A stretch of 64,000 nt of DNA from an uncultured Francisella sp. (GCA_943913135.1 CALTVE010000002.1:1-64000); one strand, 5' to 3'. Counted from the stretch's first letter, positions 7,801 to 16,674 are shown. The notes: generated by a model not told the origin, from the letters alone. Numbers and translations are program-made.

Positions 7801-9609
7801 ATGGCTAATTTTTCCTCCTTAGAACTACATCAGGCGTTAGAAAAAGCTTTTGGCTACCGTTATTTTCGTCCCCATCAGGAAGAAATTATTCAAGCCATTT
7901 TGGGCGATCGGCATGTTTTTATAGAATTAGCGACAGGGGCCGGCAAATCACTTTGCTATCAGTTACCGGCTTTATTAGGCACCGGCCTAAGCGTGGTCAT
8001 TTCACCTTTAATGGCTTTAATGCACGATCAAGTCGCAGCGCTACATTTTAATGGGATCAATGCCGCCTACTGGGACAGTAGCTTAAGTGCCACAGAAAAG
8101 GAAAAGCTACGTGGTAGCTTACAACAAGAGGGATTACGATTACTTTACATATCGCCAGAGCGCTTTAAAGATCGATCATTTACCTCTTTATTGCAAAAAG
8201 TAAAACTAGAACGCTTTATTATCGATGAAGCCCATTGCATTAGCCAATGGGGACATGATTTTCGTCAAGAATACTTAAATTTAAGCGTATTATCTAAACT
8301 TTTTCCTAACACTCCACGTATCGCACTGACCGCCACTGCGGATGCTCTCACCCGACAAGATATCATCCGGGCCCTGAACCTCACTTCGCCGATAATATTT
8401 CGCCACTCTCATCCTAATAAAAATTTACATCGCTTTTTCATTCCTCGTCACCATGCCAAAACCCAATTGCTGCGTTTTTTAAAAAGCCGCGCTCGCAATG
8501 AGTGCGGTCTGATTTACTGTGGGTCACGCTATGAAAGTGAAAAGATCGCCAATTTTTTAAGAACTTTGGGTTACTCTTCCTTTTGCTACCACGCAGGATT
8601 AAGCCATCAAGAACGTCAAAATGCTCAGTACGCTTTTTATCAGGCAAAGAAAGGAATTATGGTCGCAACAACCGCCTTTGGTCTGGGAATAGATAAAAGC
8701 AATATTCGTTTTGTTGCTCATTTTGGTTTACCTAGTAGCTTAGAGCAATATCTGCAAGGAGAAGGCAGAGCCGGTCGCGATGGCAAGGGGGCCATTAGCT
8801 GGCTGTGTTTTGGTCTAAATGACTATATCATCCTTAATGAAAGAATAAAAAACAGCGATTTAGCCATCGAGCAAAAACAACGTCGTCTTAAAAAATTGCG
8901 TGCCATGCTTTATTTTTGTGACCATCCCGATCCTGTCTTTTTACACCATTACTTTACCCATGAAGAACCTGCCAAGCTTGTCCCGCCCAAAAAAGGCATA
9001 GACCATCAACAGGGAGTGCTACAAATACTGTCCCTGATCTATTACACCGACCAGGAAGCTTCCATTAAAGAAATCATCCAGATTTTGAGGGGCGAAGAAA
9101 ATAGCGTGCTCGACCGTTTTAATTTACACAAAAATCGCCTTTTCGCCATCGGCGCACATCGCAGTCAACGTTACTGGCGAAGTTTGCTCCGTCACATGAT
9201 AGGTCGCGACCTAGTGGAAGTCAGCAATTACTACCAGTTATTGCGCTTTACCCGAGCTGGCTTAGCGTTTTTACGCGATAAACCGGATTTTTTTGCCGAT
9301 CTATCGATCAAGGAAGAGCATTACCCTCCCCCATTAACGATAGAAAGTGAAAGAGAACGCAAACTACAAGAAGCACTGTATACCTTACGCGAACATTTGA
9401 TAGAAAAGCAAGGCATGGCAGTAGGTTATTTGTTAGAACCTAACTTAATCCAAGCGATTGTGCGTAAAAAAGCGCGCAATTTTCAAGAATTAAGTGAAAT
9501 AGAAGGATTTAATGACGCAAAACTTAAACTCTTTGGCAATGAGGTGGTGCGCTTAAGTCAAGAAATCATGGCCTTAACGCCAGAAGAACAATTTTTACAG
9601 CCTACTTAA
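7801..9609 (+). CDS. recQ: ATP-dependent DNA helicase RecQ, zinc cysteines missing
   Basis: 3'-5' DNA helicase of recombinational repair and RecF-pathway end processing. The 602-residue protein (E. coli 609) has RecQ motif 0 (FRPHQEEII), Walker A ATGAGKSLCYQ (44-54), DEAHCISQWGHDFR near 142, TATAD, GLGIDKSNIRFV and the arginine-finger motif GRAGRDG; a winged-helix segment and a C-terminal HRDC domain follow. The zinc module that normally has four cysteines (one Cys in the helix, then CxxCxxC) is here LYFCDHPD...HHYFTHEEPAKL, with only a single cysteine left. The last 8 bp overlap the convergent patatin gene. Confidence 0.93.
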   Translation: MANFSSLELHQALEKAFGYRYFRPHQEEIIQAILGDRHVFIELATGAGKSLCYQLPALLGTGLSVVISPLMALMHDQVAALHFNGINAAYWDSSLSATEKEKLRGSLQQEGLRLLYISPERFKDRSFTSLLQKVKLERFIIDEAHCISQWGHDFRQEYLNLSVLSKLFPNTPRIALTATADALTRQDIIRALNLTSPIIFRHSHPNKNLHRFFIPRHHAKTQLLRFLKSRARNECGLIYCGSRYESEKIANFLRTLGYSSFCYHAGLSHQERQNAQYAFYQAKKGIMVATTAFGLGIDKSNIRFVAHFGLPSSLEQYLQGEGRAGRDGKGAISWLCFGLNDYIILNERIKNSDLAIEQKQRRLKKLRAMLYFCDHPDPVFLHHYFTHEEPAKLVPPKKGIDHQQGVLQILSLIYYTDQEASIKEIIQILRGEENSVLDRFNLHKNRLFAIGAHRSQRYWRSLLRHMIGRDLVEVSNYYQLLRFTRAGLAFLRDKPDFFADLSIKEEHYPPPLTIESERERKLQEALYTLREHLIEKQGMAVGYLLEPNLIQAIVRKKARNFQELSEIEGFNDAKLKLFGNEVVRLSQEIMALTPEEQFLQPT

Positions 9610-10582
9610 TGCCGTGTTCTTGTTTATACTTACGGACTGCTTCCTTAATTTTAGGAAGTGCCCGACGTGCTGCCTCCTCTCCTTCCTTCACTGCTGGATC
9701 TATGCTAAGAAAATTAAAAAAAGGCACCGATTGAATATTGGGTTGGATCACCACATCGGCCTTCTTAAGCTCCTGCATCAATTGTTTATTCAGCAGGATC
9801 GTCACCGTCTGATCTATGGTAGAAAACCACGAAGTCGGCTGATAAAAACTCCCCGGTGCTTGTATCCGATCGGAAATATCTACGGCGATGACCACATCGG
9901 CCCCCATTTGTCGCGTTTGACTCACCGGAACCGGGGCCGATAAGCCACCGTCTACATATAGATGACCACCAATTTCTGTAGGCTGAAATATCGCCGGAAT
10001 ACTGGAAGAAGCCTGAACTGCCTGGCCCGCATCTCCTTTAGCCAACAATTGCACTTCTCCTGAACCTAGATCGGTAGCTACCGCCGCAAAAGCACGGGAA
10101 AAATCCTGAATCGGCAGGTAATTAACACTGCTATTGATCAGCTCTCTTAATTTGCCCCCTTGTATAAAACCATTGGAAGAAAGACTGAAATCAAACAAGG
10201 CAACTCCGACGTTTTTCAAAATCTTCTGAATGTGGTACCAATCAAAACCATAAGCATAAAGCACCCCAACCACCGCCCCTGCGCTGGTGCCGACTACCAC
10301 ATCGATAGGGATATGATTTTCTTCCAACACCTTCACCACACCAATATGGGCAAACCCCTTGGCGCCGCCGCCGCCTAAAGCAAGACCTATTTTTACCCCA
10401 TGATACAAGGAATTTGAATCTTGTACCTCCGTTTGTGCTAGAAATCGATTTAAATTGTGCAGCTGCTTGTGTCTTTTGACATCGGACTGATAAATAAAAA
10501 GTAAAATTAACAGGAAAAGCAGCAGTAAAGGTAGCCCAAGCTGCAGCGCTTTCAGTATTTTTCCATTCCACGCAGCATTCAT
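9602..10582 (-). CDS. Patatin-like phospholipase (RssA type)
   Basis: Serine hydrolase of the patatin family, expected to cleave acyl groups from phospholipids. The 326-residue protein has an N-terminal membrane anchor (about residues 13-32), the oxyanion loop GGGGAKGFAHIG, the nucleophile elbow GTSAG and the catalytic Asp in VDGGLSAPVP, so the Ser-Asp dyad is intact. The anchor suggests it sits at the inner membrane with the catalytic domain on the periplasmic or cytoplasmic face; orientation cannot be fixed. Start supported by GAGGAAAG upstream. Substrate unknown. Confidence 0.85.
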   Translation of the reverse strand: MNAAWNGKILKALQLGLPLLLLFLLILLFIYQSDVKRHKQLHNLNRFLAQTEVQDSNSLYHGVKIGLALGGGGAKGFAHIGVVKVLEENHIPIDVVVGTSAGAVVGVLYAYGFDWYHIQKILKNVGVALFDFSLSSNGFIQGGKLRELINSSVNYLPIQDFSRAFAAVATDLGSGEVQLLAKGDAGQAVQASSSIPAIFQPTEIGGHLYVDGGLSAPVPVSQTRQMGADVVIAVDISDRIQAPGSFYQPTSWFSTIDQTVTILLNKQLMQELKKADVVIQPNIQSVPFFNFLSIDPAVKEGEEAARRALPKIKEAVRKYKQEHGIK

Positions 10583-10609
10583 GTTGCTCTTTCCTCCTTC
10601 TTGTTGTGT

Positions 10610-11305
10610 TTAGCGATAGAATTTAACTACCTGCTCTTCATCTGGATGGCGCGATTTTTTACGAATAGCATGTGAAAAAATAAAGTTATAACTCACTTTT
10701 AAACCTTCTTTAGGCCATTTTGCTTCTAGAACCATCCTCAGAGCATCTTCCGATAAAGCGGCGTCTTCAGCGATGGCAGAAAAAATCGCTAAATCCTGTA
10801 AATCTCTCTCTAATGTAGCAAGTTTCCCATATTGAAAATCCATTTTTTCTACACTGCAAACCAACTCCTGAAAACCTGCTTGTTCAACGCTTTCTACTAG
10901 ATCCTCTAAATGAATTAAAAAACTGGTTTTTTTGTTAATCCCTAGATAATCGTATAGCTGTCCTACGGTCCCTTCTCCCAGTGACACCAAAAACAATAGA
11001 CCTTGCTCTTTCAATAGCTGAGACCCATGGCATAGATGCTCGCTTAATGACTGTCTTTTTTGCAGTCGATAGTAGTCCGTGATTAAGAAATCTAGCGACG
11101 GTAAAAATTCACTCCTGATGGCGGTTTTTTCTCTATCTGACAACGTGCTTACCCGATTGGGATAGAGTTCTTCTAGCATCGGCACCATAACCGAGGGGCT
11201 GCTGCCTAAAAAGCCAACATCGTTGGGTTTCTTTTTAATAAAATGCAAACGCTCTAGCCAAATGGCAGCAATGATATCAAATATGCTTTCTCTCACGGAA
11301 CACAT
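10610..11305 (-). CDS. BioC-like protein with degenerate SAM-binding motif
   Basis: A 231-residue protein whose layout follows BioC (malonyl-ACP O-methyltransferase of biotin synthesis): the segment LDFLITDYYRLQ stands where BioC has its ISN..LQW motif, GLLFLVSLGEGTVGQLYD matches the LLFSTLGPGTL region, and LEDLVESVEQAGF matches the helix before the last strands. Motif I, normally DLGCGTG, is VGFLGSSPSVM with no glycine-rich loop, so SAM binding is doubtful. Its position next to comF also fits a bio locus. It may be a remnant BioC with a new role, or inactive. Not similar enough for a gene symbol. Confidence 0.5.
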   Translation of the reverse strand: MCSVRESIFDIIAAIWLERLHFIKKKPNDVGFLGSSPSVMVPMLEELYPNRVSTLSDREKTAIRSEFLPSLDFLITDYYRLQKRQSLSEHLCHGSQLLKEQGLLFLVSLGEGTVGQLYDYLGINKKTSFLIHLEDLVESVEQAGFQELVCSVEKMDFQYGKLATLERDLQDLAIFSAIAEDAALSEDALRMVLEAKWPKEGLKVSYNFIFSHAIRKKSRHPDEEQVVKFYR

Positions 11306-11391
11306 CTTCCACGCTGGTGGCTTATTCTACCATTTTCATATCCCTTAAGCAGTCAAAGAAACATGGTATACTCTTAAAAAACATCGTTTTT

Positions 11392-12087
11392 ATGTACCAA
11401 TGCCCTTTGTGTCATCGCTACCCTTGCCAAGCGCCCGTCTGTACATTTTGCCAGGATTTTTTAAAGCCGCTTAGGCGCCAAGGGTGTTTTTGCCGCCATT
11501 GTGGCCGCTCTATCTTACCGAGCACCACCTTATGCGGCCCCTGTACTAAAAAATCAACCTCTATCGATTTTTTTTGGGCTAGCTTTTATTATGAAGCGCC
11601 TCTTTCATTATTAATCCAAAAATGGAAATTTAATTACCAATTGTCTTTAAACCGATCCATTTCTTTTTTAATGCTGTCTGCCCCACCGCCATGGCTAAAA
11701 AAGGCAGCCATAGAAGCTGTTTTACCGATGCCGACTACAGTACTCAGCTACAAAAAACGCCTTTTTAACCAAAGCAATGAACTTTCCTCTCCCATTGCCC
11801 GTTATTATGGCTTTAAACTCTTATCGAAAAACTTTATCGCAAAAAGTAACAAATTTCTGCAGCATCAATTAAAACAAAAAGAACGTTTAAAGAATATTGT
11901 TGGCGCTTTTACTGTTTTAAAACTACCGCAAGAAAAACACCTATTACTCATTGATGATGTCTCCACCACCGGCGCCACTCTACAAGAATTAGCCAGCAGC
12001 CTGAAAAAACAGAACCCAGATTACCAGGTGAGCGCATGGGTGTTGGCTCAGAAAGAAGCTCCTTATGAACCACATCATTTTATTTGA
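11392..12087 (+). CDS. comF: ComF family phosphoribosyltransferase-like protein
   Basis: ComF/GntX-type protein linked to natural transformation and DNA uptake, acting in the cytoplasm. From the ATG at 11392 it is 231 residues. The N-terminal zinc ribbons are clear (CPLCHRYPC, CTFCQDF, CRHCGRS, CGPC) and the C-terminal PRTase domain has the PRPP-binding motif LLIDDVSTTGATL. An upstream in-frame GTG at 11317 would add 25 residues without family support. The last 23 bp overlap trmL. With type IV pilus genes nearby it is consistent with competence, but this is inference. Confidence 0.88.
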   Translation: MYQCPLCHRYPCQAPVCTFCQDFLKPLRRQGCFCRHCGRSILPSTTLCGPCTKKSTSIDFFWASFYYEAPLSLLIQKWKFNYQLSLNRSISFLMLSAPPPWLKKAAIEAVLPMPTTVLSYKKRLFNQSNELSSPIARYYGFKLLSKNFIAKSNKFLQHQLKQKERLKNIVGAFTVLKLPQEKHLLLIDDVSTTGATLQELASSLKKQNPDYQVSAWVLAQKEAPYEPHHFI

Positions 12088-12535
12088 ACCGGAAATTCCC
12101 CAAAATACCGGCAACATTATTCGCTTATGCGCGAATACCGGCTTTTATTTGCATCTTGTAGAACCTTTAGGGTTTGTATTCAGTTCACGCAAATTACGCC
12201 GAGCGGGTCTAGATTACCATGCTCTAGCCCGAATCAATATCTATTCCTCATGGTCAGGCTGTCAAAACGCTTTAGCACACACCTCTCTTTATGCCTTGAG
12301 TACCAAAGGTACAACACGCTATACCGAGGCCAACTTTAAAACAGAAAATGATATCGCTTTACTTTTTGGCCCAGAAACGCGTGGCCTCCCCCCTTCTATT
12401 CTCGATAGTTTGGCTTTAGAGCGGGTATTACGTTTGCCTATGCAGCAAGAAAGCCGTAGTCTTAATCTATCTAATACAGTAGCTGTTATGGCCTACGAAG
12501 TGTGGCGTCAACAAAGCTTCCCAGGCGGACAGTGA
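12065..12535 (+). CDS. trmL: tRNA (cytidine/uridine-34-2'-O)-methyltransferase TrmL
   Basis: SPOUT-fold enzyme that 2'-O-methylates the wobble base of the two tRNA-Leu isoacceptors with CmAA and cmnm5UmAA anticodons. The 156 residues (E. coli 157) show LFEPEIPQNTGNIIRLCANT at the start, LRRAGLDYH, LLFGPETRGLP forming the knot and LRLPMQQESRSLNLSN at the SAM pocket. It starts inside the end of comF, so translation is probably coupled, and its stop directly meets the convergent fabF stop. Confidence 0.95.
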   Translation: MNHIILFEPEIPQNTGNIIRLCANTGFYLHLVEPLGFVFSSRKLRRAGLDYHALARINIYSSWSGCQNALAHTSLYALSTKGTTRYTEANFKTENDIALLFGPETRGLPPSILDSLALERVLRLPMQQESRSLNLSNTVAVMAYEVWRQQSFPGGQ

Positions 12536-13789
12536 TTAAGAATGAATCTTACCAAAAACCAAGGTCGCGTTGGTGCCACCAAAACCGAAAGAATTGTTGA
12601 TAGCGACCTGGATGTCCCCTTCTTGTGCTTCATTGGCACAAAAATTTAAATCACAGCCATGTTCTGTATCCAGATGGAAAATATTGATGGTTGGAGGCGC
12701 CACTTGATGACGCAAAGTCAAAACGGTATACACAGATTCTATCCCGCCAGCGCCGCCTAAAAGATGGCCCGTCATCGATTTTGTAGAACTTATCTTCAGT
12801 TTATAAGCATGTTCTTTAAAAAGCTTTTTAATCGCCACCACCTCCCCCACATCACCTAACTGGGTAGAGGTGGCATGGGCATTGATGTAATCTACATCTT
12901 CAGGATTTAATGAAGCATCTTTTAAAGCATTGGCCATCCCTAAAGCTGCCCCCGACCCATCAGGAGAAGGCGCGGTAATGTGATAGGCATCAGAACTCAT
13001 ACCATAGCCCAAAATTTCTGCATAAATGGGCGCCCCGCGCTTTTTAGCATGCTCGTATTCTTCTAAGACCAAAACTCCAGCTCCTTCACCGATCACAAAA
13101 CCATCGCGGTCTTTATCCCAGGGGCGAGAAGCAGTTGCTGGGTCATCGTTACGTGTGGAAAGGGCCCTTGCAGCACCAAAACCTACCACCGATAGACGCG
13201 ATACCGGTGCTTCAGCGCCCCCAGCGACACCGACATCAATGCGTCCTGCTTGAATCATCATAACAATATCGCCAATACTGTGCGTGCCTGTTGTGCACGC
13301 AGAAGATACAGCGTAGCTTGGGCCCCGATATCCTTTGGCTAAGGTAATATGACCTGCGATTAAATTACTAATAGTTCCAGGAATGAAAAAGGGACTTACC
13401 CGAGGTCTCTCTTGGCCTTCCAGCTGCAAAGTTAATCGTTCAATATTATCCACTCCGCCAATACCAGAGCCAATAATTACCCCTACTCGATTTTTATCTA
13501 GGTCTTTATAGTTATCTAGTTTTGCATCAGCTATCGCTTGTAAAGCCGAGGCCACTCCATACTGCATGAAGAGATCCATATGGCGCGCTTCTTTGCGCGG
13601 GATATAATGTTCTATATCCAGGCCTTTAACCTCGCCCGCAAATCGAGTGTTCAGTTGTGAAGCATCAAAGCGGGTAATGGGGGCGATGCCACTTTTGCCC
13701 GCCATTAAGTTCTGCCAGGCAACTTCAACGGTATTACCAATCGGCGAAACATGCCCAAGACCGGTGACGACAACCCTTCTTTTACTCAT
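12536..13789 (-). CDS. fabF: 3-oxoacyl-ACP synthase II (FabF)
   Basis: Elongating beta-ketoacyl-ACP synthase of type II fatty-acid synthesis, cytoplasmic. The 417-residue protein has the nucleophilic Cys in SSACTTGTHSIGD (about 163), the two catalytic histidines in NAHATSTQLGD and SMTGHLLGGAGG, and the C-terminal NNSFGFGGTNATLVF. It lies 41 bp downstream of acpP, the usual order for this pair, so both are likely on one transcript. Confidence 0.97.
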   Translation of the reverse strand: MSKRRVVVTGLGHVSPIGNTVEVAWQNLMAGKSGIAPITRFDASQLNTRFAGEVKGLDIEHYIPRKEARHMDLFMQYGVASALQAIADAKLDNYKDLDKNRVGVIIGSGIGGVDNIERLTLQLEGQERPRVSPFFIPGTISNLIAGHITLAKGYRGPSYAVSSACTTGTHSIGDIVMMIQAGRIDVGVAGGAEAPVSRLSVVGFGAARALSTRNDDPATASRPWDKDRDGFVIGEGAGVLVLEEYEHAKKRGAPIYAEILGYGMSSDAYHITAPSPDGSGAALGMANALKDASLNPEDVDYINAHATSTQLGDVGEVVAIKKLFKEHAYKLKISSTKSMTGHLLGGAGGIESVYTVLTLRHQVAPPTINIFHLDTEHGCDLNFCANEAQEGDIQVAINNSFGFGGTNATLVFGKIHS

Positions 13790-13830
13790 ACGTTTTATGC
13801 ACCCGTAACTGTAAGTTGAATGCCACTTTC

Positions 13831-14073
13831 TTATTTAAGGTGTTCGGCAATGTAATCGATCGCTTGTTGTACGGTGGTAATTTTTTCTGCTTCTTCATCT
13901 GGAATTTCACATTCAAATTCTTCTTCCAAGCTCATGACCAGTTCCACCACGTCTAAAGAATCTGCGCCCAAATCTTCTTGAAAAGAAAATTCATTTTTGA
14001 TTTTTTCCTCAGGCACATCTAACTGTTCTGACACAATTGATTTTACTTTTTGTTCAATGCTTGCTTTATCCAT
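13831..14073 (-). CDS. acpP: Acyl carrier protein
   Basis: Carries growing acyl chains on a phosphopantetheine arm. The 80-residue protein has the attachment motif GADSLDVVEL (Ser near 38), acidic helices and normal length. The start at 14073 gives the standard MDKASIEQKV beginning and has AAGGAG eight bases upstream. The ribosome site and start codon are duplicated exactly just upstream (see the repeat entry), producing a nine-codon leader reading frame that overlaps this gene. It lies upstream of fabF on the same strand. Confidence 0.96.
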   Translation of the reverse strand: MDKASIEQKVKSIVSEQLDVPEEKIKNEFSFQEDLGADSLDVVELVMSLEEEFECEIPDEEAEKITTVQQAIDYIAEHLK

Positions 14074-14108
14074 AAATACACTCCTTTTTATCCATAAATA
14101 CACTCCTT
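14065..14108 (-). repeat. Perfect 22-bp tandem duplication of acpP ribosome site and start
   Basis: Positions 14065-14086 and 14087-14108 are identical 22-mers. Read on the minus strand each contains AAGGAG, an eight-base spacer, ATG and the first two codons of acpP. The upstream copy opens a frame of nine codons, MDKKECIYG, whose TAA overlaps codon 2-3 of acpP. The real acpP start is in the downstream copy because only that one reads into the gene. Confidence 0.9.
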
Positions 14109-14284
14109 AAAGTGAGCTTCCTATTCTTTTTAACTTAACGATCGCCTCCCATTGGCGAAAGAAAATTGTAAAAGCCAGACAATTATAGCCTAATGGGCAA
14201 TTTTGGCTATGGGAAAAAGGTCGATGCAGGCGCATCTGCTCGGTCTATGCGATAATCTTTTGAGAAAATAATGGAGCACCGTAC

Positions 14285-15277
14285 ATGGAAATCGCAATCG
14301 TCGGCGATGGCGCTTGGGGCTCGGCTCTTGCCATCCACTTTGCCAATAAACATCCCACTACCTTATTAAGCCGCAGTGCAGAAGAAGCCATGCGTCTTAA
14401 AATCGATCAAGAAAACAAACGCTTTTTACCTGGCTTTAAGTTTCCTCGCCGTTTAAATATCGCCGATTTAAGCAAGTTAAGCTTGCAGAAATCTATAAAC
14501 CTATTCATACTCGCGACCCCGGTTTCAGGTTTAAGAGCTGCCTTAAATAACCTAGGCCACTTCAGAGAGTCTTTTTATCTTGTCGCTTCTAAGGGTTTAG
14601 AAAGCGGTACAGGCCTTTTACCTCATCAAGTGGTGGCGGACGTTTTCCCGGGGCATACTAAAATGGGTTTATTTTCCGGACCCACCTTTGCGCAAGAAGT
14701 CGCTGCTGGTTTACCTGCAGCCATTTCTTTATCCAGCGATAATTTTTCCTGGGCTAAAGAATTAGCACAAATCCTTAACGACCAAAACTTACGCATTTAT
14801 GCCAATAATGATCCTATTGGTACTGGTATTGGCGGGGCTGTAAAGAATATTCTTGCCATCGCCTGTGGCTTTTGTGATGGCAAAAAAGCCGGCAGTAACG
14901 CGCGCGCTGCCTTGATCACTCGGGGCCTTGCAGAAATGCGCCGCTTCGCTTTCGCCTTGGGGGCAGCCGAAGAAACGTTAATGGGTTTAAGTGGCGTGGG
15001 TGACTTGATCTTAACTTGCACCGGTAATTTATCGCGCAATCGGCAACTGGGATTGAAACTGGCAGAAGGCAAGCCGCTTAATCAGATCTTACAAGAAATA
15101 GGTCACGTCACCGAAGGGCTGAATACCTTAAAACAGGTACTGATCACTGCTCGTTCCTTGGGGGTAGAGATGCCCATTGCTCAAATGCTGGCACAAGTCC
15201 TACAAGGCACAATCAAAAGCGAGGAAGTGATCAACGCTCTGATGCAAAGAGAACCTAAAGAAGAAACTGTTTACTAA
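14285..15277 (+). CDS. gpsA: Glycerol-3-phosphate dehydrogenase [NAD(P)+]
   Basis: Reduces dihydroxyacetone phosphate to sn-glycerol-3-phosphate for phospholipid synthesis. The 330-residue protein has the nucleotide-binding loop GDGAWGSALA (family usually GAGSWGTALA), ASKGLE, FSGPTFAQEVA, the catalytic-lysine segment GAVKNILAIACG and GLSGVGDLILTC. The Gly-Asp-Gly in the loop is a small variation from the consensus. The stop overlaps the convergent nitroreductase by 4 bp. Confidence 0.96.
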   Translation: MEIAIVGDGAWGSALAIHFANKHPTTLLSRSAEEAMRLKIDQENKRFLPGFKFPRRLNIADLSKLSLQKSINLFILATPVSGLRAALNNLGHFRESFYLVASKGLESGTGLLPHQVVADVFPGHTKMGLFSGPTFAQEVAAGLPAAISLSSDNFSWAKELAQILNDQNLRIYANNDPIGTGIGGAVKNILAIACGFCDGKKAGSNARAALITRGLAEMRRFAFALGAAEETLMGLSGVGDLILTCTGNLSRNRQLGLKLAEGKPLNQILQEIGHVTEGLNTLKQVLITARSLGVEMPIAQMLAQVLQGTIKSEEVINALMQREPKEETVY

Positions 15278-15981
15278 TCTTCAAAGCCCGCCCAAGTAGT
15301 GAAATCATCGACTTGCAAACGATGGAGCGGTAGATTGCTTGCTTTGTCACCGTGTAATTCATAGCCTAAGGCGATGCCACAGACCAATTCTTCTACCTCG
15401 CTGGCCCCGATTAGGGGTAGAATTAACGTTTCAAATCTCACCCATGCTGCTTGAATACAGGTGGCCAGACCTTTAGCGACCGCAAGCAAGACGATGCTTT
15501 GGATAAAAGAACCGATATCCCTTTTCGCTCCGATGGCCAAACGCTTATCGGCCGTCAAAAATAATCCTACTGGGGCACCAAAGAATTCATAGTTTTTCCG
15601 CTCTTGTATGATCCGGCCTACTTTATCGTGGCGCTCAATCGCCAATTGCGAATACAAAGCCTTTCCCACTTCTATACGACGACTTTTATAAGGTTCCACC
15701 CATTCTTTAGGCGAAATGGCTTGTCTTTCTTGATAATCCTCGCTATTGATTTGTCCAGATACAATGCCATCAAACGTTGCTAATACTTTACTCGTTACCT
15801 CCTCTTTCGCACGCCCCGTTAAAGCGTACACTCTCCACGGCTGAGCATGAAAGGCCGAAGGTGTGTAGGCTGCAGCCGATAAAATATCGCTAATATCTTT
15901 TTTATTAACCGGCTCGTGGGTGTAAGCGCGAACCGAACGACGTTTTTTTATCAGATCGATCAAAACCGCTTCTTCATTCAT
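15274..15981 (-). CDS. Nitroreductase family FMN-dependent oxidoreductase
   Basis: A 235-residue NfsB/nitroreductase-fold protein that should bind FMN and reduce nitro compounds, quinones or related substrates with NAD(P)H. The family opening IDLIKKRRSVRAYT (FMN phosphate contact at the paired arginines), AAAYTPSAFHAQPWRVY and the C-terminal CGIALGYE are visible. The physiological substrate cannot be named. It converges on gpsA with a 4-bp overlap and has no close partner gene. Confidence 0.85.
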   Translation of the reverse strand: MNEEAVLIDLIKKRRSVRAYTHEPVNKKDISDILSAAAYTPSAFHAQPWRVYALTGRAKEEVTSKVLATFDGIVSGQINSEDYQERQAISPKEWVEPYKSRRIEVGKALYSQLAIERHDKVGRIIQERKNYEFFGAPVGLFLTADKRLAIGAKRDIGSFIQSIVLLAVAKGLATCIQAAWVRFETLILPLIGASEVEELVCGIALGYELHGDKASNLPLHRLQVDDFTTWAGFED

Positions 15982-16206
15982 AGTAATTCCTAGATAGATA
16001 CTCCATCGTCCTATTAAAGCGGATATAGACTGTCAATGGAAGCTTTATTTATTCAAGGAGCGAGACTGTAATAAACAAGCGTTGCCCCAACATGAAATTT
16101 AACCAATTCTGAAAATAAGATAATCAATTTATGCTAACAATCGGACTAAACAAAACTATTTAATAGCTCCTTGATCCCTATTCATAAATAGCAAAAATAT
16201 TTACTG
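15982..16206. other. AT-rich intergenic region, no gene seen
   Basis: Together with the promoter at 16207-16235 this forms the 306-bp gap between the divergent nitroreductase and MAPEG genes. No reading frame, RNA gene or hairpin of note was found in this part. Confidence 0.5.
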
Positions 16207-16235
16207 TTCGAATCACTTCGAATCTATGCTAAGAT
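16207..16235 (+). promoter_or_regulatory. Extended -10 promoter with a direct-repeat operator candidate
   Basis: TGCTAAGAT (16227-16235) fits an extended -10 element about 50 bp before the MAPEG gene. Upstream of it, the octamer TTCGAATC occurs twice at 16207-16214 and 16217-16224, exactly 10 bp apart, covering the -35 position. The first copy is at the -35 distance (17 bp). Such helical-turn spacing suits a dimeric regulator, but none is identified. Confidence 0.4.
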
Positions 16236-16287
16236 AGACTCTAGAGAAATATTTGAAAATTAACTGGACAAAAACAGGAGAATTAAA

Positions 16288-16674
16288 ATGACAGTAGCTT
16301 ATTGGTGCATTTTTGCATTTTTCTGGTTAGGGTGGTTGCCGGTATTATTCGCTAAAATTTTGGCAGGAGATATGGTGAAAGCAAATTACAATCCACGTGC
16401 TCATTTGGATAAAAGTCAGGGATTAGCTAGGCGGATCTATAATGTACATTTAAATAGTATGGAAATGTTCGCTCCCTTTTCCGTTGCCGTCGTTGTGGCA
16501 GAACTGGTTGGCAAACTTCCTCAAATTACAATTGACTATTTAGCTGTAGCTTTCATAGTTACTCGACTTTTCTATATCGTGGCATATGCAAAAAATTGGG
16601 CGCCATTACGCACCTTAATCTGGTCGGTAGGTGTATTGATTACTCTAGCTTTTTTTGTGTTATCTGCCAGTTGA
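16288..16674 (+). CDS. MAPEG family membrane protein
   Basis: A 128-residue protein with four predicted membrane helices and the MAPEG signature arrangement: NYNPRA near 33, then RIYNVHLNSMEMFAPFSVAV, in which Asn, Glu and Phe are conserved in the family, and a second RLFYIVAYAK segment. MAPEG proteins include microsomal glutathione transferases and related enzymes; bacterial members of this short class are poorly characterised. AGGAG lies 8 bases before the ATG. The preceding promoter carries a repeated octamer that could be an operator. Confidence 0.82.
   Translation: MTVAYWCIFAFFWLGWLPVLFAKILAGDMVKANYNPRAHLDKSQGLARRIYNVHLNSMEMFAPFSVAVVVAELVGKLPQITIDYLAVAFIVTRLFYIVAYAKNWAPLRTLIWSVGVLITLAFFVLSAS

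Noticed and set aside
12065..12339. Second plus-strand frame inside trmL (from 12127).
   Set aside because: Shadow of trmL with no independent motifs.
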